The notes under the pieces were generated by a model that was not told the origin of the DNA, searched no databases, and saw only the letters and a program-made list of their open reading frames with translations. From Leptospira johnsonii (GTDB lineage: Bacteria > Spirochaetota > Leptospiria > Leptospirales > Leptospiraceae), in assembly GCF_003112675.1 (NCBI RefSeq), contig NZ_BFAY01000011.1:930001-994000 (forward strand): a DNA stretch of 64,000 nucleotides. Direction: 5' to 3'. Numbering within the stretch: position 1 is the stretch's first letter; each line of letters begins with the position of its first letter. Positions 57,833 through 64,000 of the stretch are shown one piece after another. Position numbers and translations under genes: made by a program.

Positions 57833-58480
57833 ATGACATCGAATTTTCGTGAAAAACAATGGAAGATCGCTACTCGAATCCCCTTTTCCTCAGATTATTT
57901 CCTGAAAATCAACCCCGGAAGTAAATTAAAAAAAAACGATTTGTTTTTCGAAGAATTCGGGACATATTATCTAGAGCTAGGCTCCGGTTGGGGAGAAGTA
58001 GCTGTATCCTTAGCCAAAGATAATCCAAACACCGGTTTTGTCCTAATGGAGAAGAAGGCAGATCGTTTACGCAAAACTATCCGTGATCTGAAGGAAAACG
58101 ATATCAAGAACGTTAAACTCCTTTCAGTAAACTTCAATTGGTTTTTAGAAGAAATTTTTGAATCTGGTATTTTCGATGAAATACTTCTAAACTTTCCTGA
58201 TCCTTGGCCCAAGCGTAGGCATCATAAACATAGGACCTTAAATCCCAGATTTCTAGATACTGTTCATATTCTTTTGAAGAAAGGTGGCAAATTCCATTTC
58301 GCAACCGACTACGGACCTTATGCACGTAAAGGAATTCGCCTTTTTAGAGAAGATCTTAGATATAAACCGATCCACTCAGAGTTTTCTCTGCAAAGGGAGA
58401 ACTTTCCGATCTCCCATTTCGAACAGGAAAAACGGGAGACTGGCTCCCGGATTTATTATTTGGATCGGATCAAAGTCTGA
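57833..58480 (+). CDS. trmB: tRNA (guanine-N7-)-methyltransferase
   Basis: TrmB makes m7G46 in the tRNA variable loop with S-adenosylmethionine. The SAM site is YLELGSGWGEVAVSLAKDNP near residue 45. The tRNA/guanine motif is LLNFPDPWPKRRHHKHR near 122, and GGKFHFATDYGPYA near 155 completes the family pattern. The 215-residue length is normal. The C-terminus converges on the TPR lipoprotein with an eight-base gap. It is divergent from the MBL gene. Confidence 0.95.
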   Translation: MTSNFREKQWKIATRIPFSSDYFLKINPGSKLKKNDLFFEEFGTYYLELGSGWGEVAVSLAKDNPNTGFVLMEKKADRLRKTIRDLKENDIKNVKLLSVNFNWFLEEIFESGIFDEILLNFPDPWPKRRHHKHRTLNPRFLDTVHILLKKGGKFHFATDYGPYARKGIRLFREDLRYKPIHSEFSLQRENFPISHFEQEKRETGSRIYYLDRIKV

Positions 58481-58488
58481 AAAAATTC

Positions 58489-61400
58489 TTAGTGATACAA
58501 TAAAGAGTAAACGTTGTCGGAATCTTGGACTAATTTATAAGTCCAAACCGCTTCGCCCTTCTCATCATATCTGACTGCTGTATTATCTTTATATAATACG
58601 ATTACATCTTTCTTTTTACCTGGTAAAAGACCCTCAACTTCTTTGTCCAAAATTTTGATCTCTTTCAGACTAGAAGAATCCGCATCCACACGATATATTT
58701 TGTCGTTACCAGCAAACCAAAGAGAGTTTCCCCTCACACTGAAAAGATTCGCTGACTTATCTGAAATTTCAGTCTTAGTGGCTTTTCCTTTTCCGGAAAC
58801 ATAAACGATTTCTTTATCGGTACGGAAGAATGTACCGTCTTCAGTTGCACCAAGCAATCTAGGATTCGTAGTTCCTGTCCAAGCGGAGTCTACATCCTTA
58901 CTCAGTTTTGCATCTACATATAGAATCTTATCTTCCTTAGAAGAAGATTGGACTAAGAACACTTGTCCCTTTTTAGATGCTGACCAAGATTTAGAATCCA
59001 GAGGAATGGATTTATTTTCTTCGAAAGTATCTGAGTAACTGGTTAAGGTCCTTTTTCCCGAGGTTTCTGTTTCTACTAAAATTCTATCTCCGGAAACCAT
59101 CGCCTTTTTGAACATTCCCGGAAGATTGATAGTTTGAAAAACGGAACCTGAGTTTTGGTCTCTAACTTCTAAGCTTCTATCCGTGAACGCATACACTCGA
59201 CGGTCCGCAAGAACATTACGGAAAGGTTTAGTACTCGTGATCCTCCAAAGACGGATCGCTCTATTTTTATCCATCGCTTCGATAGAAGTTCCGTAATTCA
59301 TTAATAATAGATCGTTGATAATCACTGGAACCCCAATCAAAGATCCACGATTTGGGAACGGTTGTAGGACCACAGGAGTATCCGAATCTGAAAGAACCAA
59401 TCTTTCCGCTTGGCTAGAATAAGGGGAATTCGGGAATTTTTCCGCAAGTTCTCTACCTAACTCTATAACCAACTTTTTGTATTCTGCATTTGCAGGATTT
59501 CTGGTCTTTAATTCGGAAAGAATTCTAATACGTGCATGTAAGAACTTCTCATCTCTCTCGAGTTCAAGAGCTTTTACGATCTCTGCATCCGCAGCTTCCA
59601 GATCTCCCTTTTTAAAGTAGATATAGGAAAGTTGAAAATGTGCATCCGGAAAATCAGGGTTCTTCTTTATGATTTCCTTAAATATTTCTACGGACTGCTC
59701 CAGAAGATTATCGTTAAAAAGGACGATCCCTATATTGTAAGGAGCCAATTCATTTTCAGAATCCGCTTTCATCGCGCTTTCAAATTCTTCTTTGGCTTCT
59801 TTACTCTTATTCTGATTATAGTAAGCGATCCCTTTACCGATCCTGGAAGGAGTGAATTCAGGATTTAATAACCAAGAACGATTGAATGACTCGATCGCAG
59901 TGTCAAAGCTCTTCTTTTGGAGAGCGATGATCCCAAGCTGGTAATGGCTATAGTAGGAGTCTTGTTTTTTCTCTAGGATCTTTTGGAAGCCTTTCTCAGC
60001 ATTATCCACTTCTCCCTTTCTAAGTAAGAAGGCGTAGATTGCCTCTTGGGCAGCGAGATTTTTGGACCCCTCTGGAGAATTTTCTAAAAGGGAAATCCCT
60101 TTCTCCTCCATCCCCATTGCGAGATAACATTCAGCTATCTTAATATATAAAGTAAGCTTTTTAGTTTTATCGTAAGCGGATTGATAAAGAGGAACCGCCT
60201 TTTCATACGACTTATTGTCAAAGAAACGGTTTGCTTTTTGGATAGTAGGAATTACTTCGGAGAACTTTCTGTTTTGGTCTATGGTTTGTTTTGCTTCTGC
60301 GATCTCAGGTAGATCTTTGGTTAATTTTTCAGCCTTCGCTAACCAAGAACTTGCAGAATCATAATTTGCTTTTTCATTCTCTTCTAAAGCGATCTTATAA
60401 TAAAGAAATGCCAACCGGAATTGGATGGATTCATTGTCCGGATACTTCTTCATTAAATTTTTATAAGTATTTTCTGCCTTATCAAATTCTTTTTTGTCTT
60501 CGTAAGTTCTGGCTAATACTATCCCGGAAAGAGGATCGTTTCCGGTGATTGCTTCCAATTCTTTAGTGTACTGAGCGACTTTAGATTGGTTTTTCTGTGC
60601 CGAATAAAGACGGATCAAACCTTGGAGAGCAGGAAGATTTCCCTTTTGGAGACTCAAAGCTTTTAGATAATTCTGCTCTGAAAGTTTTGCATCTCCACTG
60701 ATCTGATACAAACGACCATAAGCTGTATAGACTCCAGGATCATCCTGGTCTTTAGCCTTTGCGCGATCAAAATACGTTTTTGCTGCCTTAGTATCTCCTT
60801 TACGAAGACGTAAATCTCCTTCATGGATCAACTCGGAAGATTCCAAGAAGGCGGCGACCTTTTTTGTTTCTTCATCCGACTTTAAACTATCTAATTCATT
60901 TTTAGCAGTTTTGTATCTATTCTCTGAGGCAAGAAGATATACAAGATTTAGAACTGGTTCTTTATAATTCGGATCCAGCTCGCGGGCCTTGCTAAAAGAA
61001 ACCATTGCCTTTGCATTTTCGCCTAATGACTTTTGGTTCAAACCGATCTGATTGTAAATGGTTGCATTTTTTGGGAAGAATGGAATGGCCTTTTCTAAAA
61101 CGGAAATCGCTTTAGGATTGTTCCCTGATTTGCTATAAGCGGATGCGAGCCCGGAATAAGCCTCTAGATAGTCTGCTTTTAATTTGAGAGAAGTTTCGAA
61201 TGCTTTAATAGCGCCGTCTGTGTCATTAGAAAGTATTTTCGCATTTCCTAAAAATACAAATGGGGAAGGGTTCTTAGGATCTAATTGAGTGGCAGAATTG
61301 AAATATTGGACCGCTTCTCTGTAGCTTTTTGCCTTAAGAGCAGCATTCCCTTTTTCTAATAAAGAAGCCACCTTAGTGGCGGAAGCCGACTGTTTTGCAG

Positions 61401-62064
61401 ATGCCAGATCCGGATCTGCATTTCTAGCCTTCTCAAAATAAGATTCTGCGGCCTCGTAATCTTTTACCTGGACAGCAGTATCTCCCAATTGCATGTACAA
61501 CTGAGCTTTAAATTTGAACTTTTCTTCCGGAATTGACTTGAGAGCAGAATATGCCTCGTCATATTTTCCGATCGTTTTTAGTAATACAGCTTTTTTGAAT
61601 GTATAAGCACTTCCATCTACCTTTGGAAGTTTTTCTAATTTGGAATAGACTTCCAGAGCGTCCTTATTGGCTCCTTGAGAGGTGTATAAGATCCCGAGAG
61701 TCAAAAGGATCTGCTCATTCTCCGGATCCATTTCGGTTCCCTTTTTCAAAGAATTCAAAGAATCTTCAGTTTTACCCAAACGATATTCAGAAGATCCGAT
61801 CAAGTAATAACCTTCTGCAGTAGGATATGCTTTTACTGCCTCTCTTCCTTTAGAAAGAGAAACTTCGAATTTTCCCTTTTGGAAAGCTGAGTTTCCTTCG
61901 TTGATCAGCCTGGATGCTTGTTTCAATTTTTGAGCTGCAAGAATGTCTTTTTCCAGGATTGCATCTTGAGAATTCGATTTTCTGAAATCCTTAGAAACAC
62001 AATGGACAGCAAAAATGGAAACGATAGAGAATATTATAAAACGAGAAAGTATACGATTCATCAC
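58489..62064 (-). CDS. Giant TPR lipoprotein with C-terminal beta-propeller-like domain
   Basis: The lipoprotein signal ends at Cys22 (IFAVHC). Residues about 40-900 are roughly 22-25 TPRs (repeating pattern A..Y...G...A...F..A..LDP). Residues about 915-1191 change to beta-rich repeats with Asp/Thr-rich turns (SGDRILVETETSGKR, RVDADSSSLKE), resembling a PQQ- or WD-type propeller. ATG 62064 overlaps the TGA of the upstream PEGA lipoprotein by four bases, so they are translationally coupled. It probably forms a large periplasm-facing scaffold on the outer or inner membrane. The function is unknown. Confidence 0.8.
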   Translation of the reverse strand: MMNRILSRFIIFSIVSIFAVHCVSKDFRKSNSQDAILEKDILAAQKLKQASRLINEGNSAFQKGKFEVSLSKGREAVKAYPTAEGYYLIGSSEYRLGKTEDSLNSLKKGTEMDPENEQILLTLGILYTSQGANKDALEVYSKLEKLPKVDGSAYTFKKAVLLKTIGKYDEAYSALKSIPEEKFKFKAQLYMQLGDTAVQVKDYEAAESYFEKARNADPDLASAKQSASATKVASLLEKGNAALKAKSYREAVQYFNSATQLDPKNPSPFVFLGNAKILSNDTDGAIKAFETSLKLKADYLEAYSGLASAYSKSGNNPKAISVLEKAIPFFPKNATIYNQIGLNQKSLGENAKAMVSFSKARELDPNYKEPVLNLVYLLASENRYKTAKNELDSLKSDEETKKVAAFLESSELIHEGDLRLRKGDTKAAKTYFDRAKAKDQDDPGVYTAYGRLYQISGDAKLSEQNYLKALSLQKGNLPALQGLIRLYSAQKNQSKVAQYTKELEAITGNDPLSGIVLARTYEDKKEFDKAENTYKNLMKKYPDNESIQFRLAFLYYKIALEENEKANYDSASSWLAKAEKLTKDLPEIAEAKQTIDQNRKFSEVIPTIQKANRFFDNKSYEKAVPLYQSAYDKTKKLTLYIKIAECYLAMGMEEKGISLLENSPEGSKNLAAQEAIYAFLLRKGEVDNAEKGFQKILEKKQDSYYSHYQLGIIALQKKSFDTAIESFNRSWLLNPEFTPSRIGKGIAYYNQNKSKEAKEEFESAMKADSENELAPYNIGIVLFNDNLLEQSVEIFKEIIKKNPDFPDAHFQLSYIYFKKGDLEAADAEIVKALELERDEKFLHARIRILSELKTRNPANAEYKKLVIELGRELAEKFPNSPYSSQAERLVLSDSDTPVVLQPFPNRGSLIGVPVIINDLLLMNYGTSIEAMDKNRAIRLWRITSTKPFRNVLADRRVYAFTDRSLEVRDQNSGSVFQTINLPGMFKKAMVSGDRILVETETSGKRTLTSYSDTFEENKSIPLDSKSWSASKKGQVFLVQSSSKEDKILYVDAKLSKDVDSAWTGTTNPRLLGATEDGTFFRTDKEIVYVSGKGKATKTEISDKSANLFSVRGNSLWFAGNDKIYRVDADSSSLKEIKILDKEVEGLLPGKKKDVIVLYKDNTAVRYDEKGEAVWTYKLVQDSDNVYSLLYH

Positions 62065-63680
62065 TTGTATCCCTTATAGAGAATCTTCAGATCTTTGATG
62101 GGAGCTTTTTCCCTAAACTCTTCTCCTCTGGTCAAAACGGAAACAGTCCAGAGTCCTCCCGCAGGCAAATCTCCCTGCCAAACCACATCCCTACCTAAGT
62201 ATAAGTATAATTTTTTATTCTTTAAATCCGTTTTGAATAGGAATGGTCGGCCAATGTCCTTGTCCACATCCAGATATTTATAAGTGCTGAGTGTTTTTCC
62301 ATCAGAAGGAAATTGGAAGATGGAAACCTTCTCCTTTCCTGCCACTACTCCCAGAGAAAGACCGTTCAAGTGGAATGTCACCGCTACGGAAGCATCCCCA
62401 TGATCAACTGGAAGTAAGAAGTAACCTTCTATCTCTAATTCTTCCGGAATGAATGGAAGAGAATACACTCCATTCCAACCATTGGATAAGTTTTTCTTTT
62501 TTGCGAATTCCAGAGCGTTCGGCCCGAAAGGAGAAAATCCAAATTCTCCGGATGGCTTCCAGAATTCTAACTCGGACAATAATCCATATCCGAAATAAGG
62601 GAGCGCCAATTCTACCAAACGATCCGGTTTGACATCCAAGATCCCTTCGTAATATACATAAGCGCCGTCCGCACTTTCTTTTAGGAGCTCCAACTGATAA
62701 GCTCCAGGAGTTAAGTTACTACGATAAAAAGGAGTTTCACCTTGCTTGTAACCGTCCAAAGAAACCGAAAGTCCGTTAGGCACAGTGATTACTTTAGCAG
62801 ATCCTAATGTGCGATCTTCTTCCCATTCTTGGAACAAGAAACTTTTTTTACCTGCTCGTACTTGAATAGTCTTAGTGATTGGTTTTTTTCCCTTTAAGAC
62901 TACCTGGATCTCTTGGATCCCTTCTTGGATTGGAACCTCAGTCAATGGAGTGTTCCCTAACGACTTGCCTTTCCAAAGTATCTCAGTGTCTCCGGAGGAA
63001 GCTCTTACTGTTAAGGTCCCTTTGATGGAAGAATTTACGATTTCTTTGATTCTAGTTAGGTCCGGCTTTCTATCCCAAACCGGAACTGTGGTCTGTTTCG
63101 ATTCTAATGAAATAACTCTGTCAGAAGATTTCCAGAAGATTACCTGATTCCAAGCACCCACTTCTTCCGTTGAAACCGGGCGTTTAAAAGAAAGTTCAAA
63201 GTCTCCATAAGAATTTGTATCCACGGAGTCTTTTAATTCGAATTTAAAAGTCCAACCTGTTTCAGATTCGATTACTGACCCCAAAACTAAAACATCCACA
63301 TCCTTGGATTTTAGTTCTTGTGCTAAACCGGTTTTATTTTTCCAAACATCTGGCGAAATTTTAGCGTTCGAAAATTTGATATCTTTCCAAACCAAACCGA
63401 TCTCTTGATCAAAATAAGATGCTAATTTCTTATCTACCGATTTAGGATATTCGATAGGAGAAAAGGCTAAGATCGGGACCTCATGCCCCGCTTTCCGGAC
63501 CCGATAGTCGGTATCGGATTCCCTAAAAATGAATACACTCTCGGAATCGCCTATTGGCTTGTAATACGGTTCTTGTATCAGCTTAGAAGGTTCGTTTAAC
63601 TTCTGTACCGAGGAGCAAGTAAGCCCAAAACTCGTAATAAGAGAGAATATAATAAGATTACGAAATGAATTGTTCCCCAT
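62061..63680 (-). CDS. Lipoprotein with PEGA domains
   Basis: The signal peptide ends at Cys22 (SFGLTC). Two PEGA-type modules are visible in the middle: ILWKGKSLGNTPLTEVPI with QEIQVVLKGKKP (about 235-270), and VSLDGYKQGETPFYRSNL with GAYQLELLKES (about 305-340). The N-terminal 190 residues and the C-terminal about 160 (LPAGGLWTVSVLTRGEEF) are unrecognised beta-rich domains. PEGA modules bind or line cell-envelope assemblies. It is the first gene of a two-gene unit with the TPR-propeller lipoprotein, overlapping by four bases. No envelope enzyme is adjacent. Confidence 0.75.
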   Translation of the reverse strand: MGNNSFRNLIIFSLITSFGLTCSSVQKLNEPSKLIQEPYYKPIGDSESVFIFRESDTDYRVRKAGHEVPILAFSPIEYPKSVDKKLASYFDQEIGLVWKDIKFSNAKISPDVWKNKTGLAQELKSKDVDVLVLGSVIESETGWTFKFELKDSVDTNSYGDFELSFKRPVSTEEVGAWNQVIFWKSSDRVISLESKQTTVPVWDRKPDLTRIKEIVNSSIKGTLTVRASSGDTEILWKGKSLGNTPLTEVPIQEGIQEIQVVLKGKKPITKTIQVRAGKKSFLFQEWEEDRTLGSAKVITVPNGLSVSLDGYKQGETPFYRSNLTPGAYQLELLKESADGAYVYYEGILDVKPDRLVELALPYFGYGLLSELEFWKPSGEFGFSPFGPNALEFAKKKNLSNGWNGVYSLPFIPEELEIEGYFLLPVDHGDASVAVTFHLNGLSLGVVAGKEKVSIFQFPSDGKTLSTYKYLDVDKDIGRPFLFKTDLKNKKLYLYLGRDVVWQGDLPAGGLWTVSVLTRGEEFREKAPIKDLKILYKGYK

Positions 63681-63838
63681 CCCGTAAAAAAATTTCTGAG
63701 GGACTGATTTAGCAAATCTTTTCCTAGTTCCGGAAAAAATGAGAGCCTTTTTAGAAAGAATTTTCCGACCTTGGTTGGTCGACTTGGAGCATTACAAAAT
63801 TACAACATTTACGCGAAGTTCGGTTTATAAGAAGAGAA

Positions 63839-63858
63839 ACCCCGCTGCATAGCGGGGT
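63839..63858 (-). terminator. Intrinsic terminator of the gene entering from the right edge
   Basis: Perfect eight-base arms (ACCCCGCT and AGCGGGGT) around GCAT are followed on the minus strand by TTTCTCTTC. They lie 43 bases beyond the TAA at 63901, so they end the partial gene at the right edge. Confidence 0.75.
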
Positions 63859-63900
63859 CCTATTAAATTTTTGAAAAGCGGAAAAGAAGAAGGAACTAAA

Positions 63901-64000
63901 TTAGAAAGTTTCTTTCGCGTTCAGTTTCAACTTTTCTTTTTGAACGTCTTGTTGGACGTATTTAGTTTCGTTCACTTGCTGAGCAGTTCTTGCTACTTCG
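63901..64000 (-). CDS. C-terminal fragment of an unidentified protein
   Basis: The frame enters from the right edge and ends at TAA 63901-63903. The last 32 residues are polar and helical (for example [19 protein letters not shown]), with a Lys-rich end and a final Phe. Too little is visible to assign a family. The terminator at 63839-63858 belongs to this gene. Confidence 0.5.
   Translation of the reverse strand, partial: EVARTAQQVNETKYVQQDVQKEKLKLNAKETF

Overview
The window looks like chromosomal DNA of a Leptospira species. This rests on gene content: spirochaete-type lipoprotein signals (several with Asn-Cys at the cleavage site), integral-membrane SpoIIE-type phosphatases carrying C-terminal TPRs, chemoreceptors without a periplasmic sensor domain, ECF-sigma/FecR pairs and PEGA/TPR lipoproteins. 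Base composition is moderately AT-rich by eye, higher in GC than I would expect for L. interrogans, so a saprophytic or low-virulence species seems likelier. That is inference. I saw no tRNA, rRNA, CRISPR array, transposase or prophage gene.

Region by region. 1-1.3 kb: the end of a DoxX-like gene, a two-way terminator and ilvC. 1.4-10.9 kb: a mirrored membrane signalling cluster, all on the minus strand, with two 7TM-HAMP-PP2C(SpoIIE)-TPR phosphatases flanking two six-TM methyl-accepting proteins. 11-19.4 kb: gabD-type dehydrogenase, an envelope protein, a CPBP-type membrane protein with an altered active-site motif, and a divergent oxidation cluster (GMC oxidoreductase facing an FMO plus HSL-type esterase operon). 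19.4-27 kb: a secreted protease island. One operon encodes a choice-of-anchor-D lipoprotein, a subtilisin and a small secreted protein resembling a free-standing subtilisin propeptide. The other encodes a metzincin lipoprotein with four choice-of-anchor-D repeats and a small secreted helical protein.

27.4-39.5 kb: mixed accessory and regulatory genes. A MarR regulator and an SDR dehydrogenase each have the same palindrome directly upstream. A TetR regulator diverges from a double-hotdog thioesterase across two copies of a GTAGAC-N6-GTCTAC operator. An ECF sigma factor is followed by a FecR anti-sigma factor, then there is a large ricin-lectin lipoprotein, an XRE regulator and an orphan DUF433 protein. 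39.5-49.3 kb: nuoG-nuoI, aroC, two tandem proteins that look like HD-GYP domains with the metal ligands lost, a double-ACT protein, an ABC exporter and a SET-domain protein. 49.3-64 kb: a GAF-sigma54 activator, a soluble zinc-ribbon/GAF/PP2C phosphatase, tilS interrupted at an A10 tract, engB, a HELGH putative metalloprotease, PilZ, an MBL hydrolase, trmB, and a lipoprotein pair (PEGA plus a giant TPR/propeller protein).

The strongest leads are: (1) tilS, normally essential, split by a -1 frameshift exactly at ten consecutive A; (2) the subtilisin operon whose last gene resembles a detached I9-type propeptide and overlaps the protease gene; (3) the two degenerate HD-GYP proteins; (4) the mirrored PP2C/MCP cluster; and (5) the two regulator-operator pairs, which make testable regulon predictions. 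Start codons were revised from the longest reading frame where a ribosome site, a signal peptide or family alignment argued for it.
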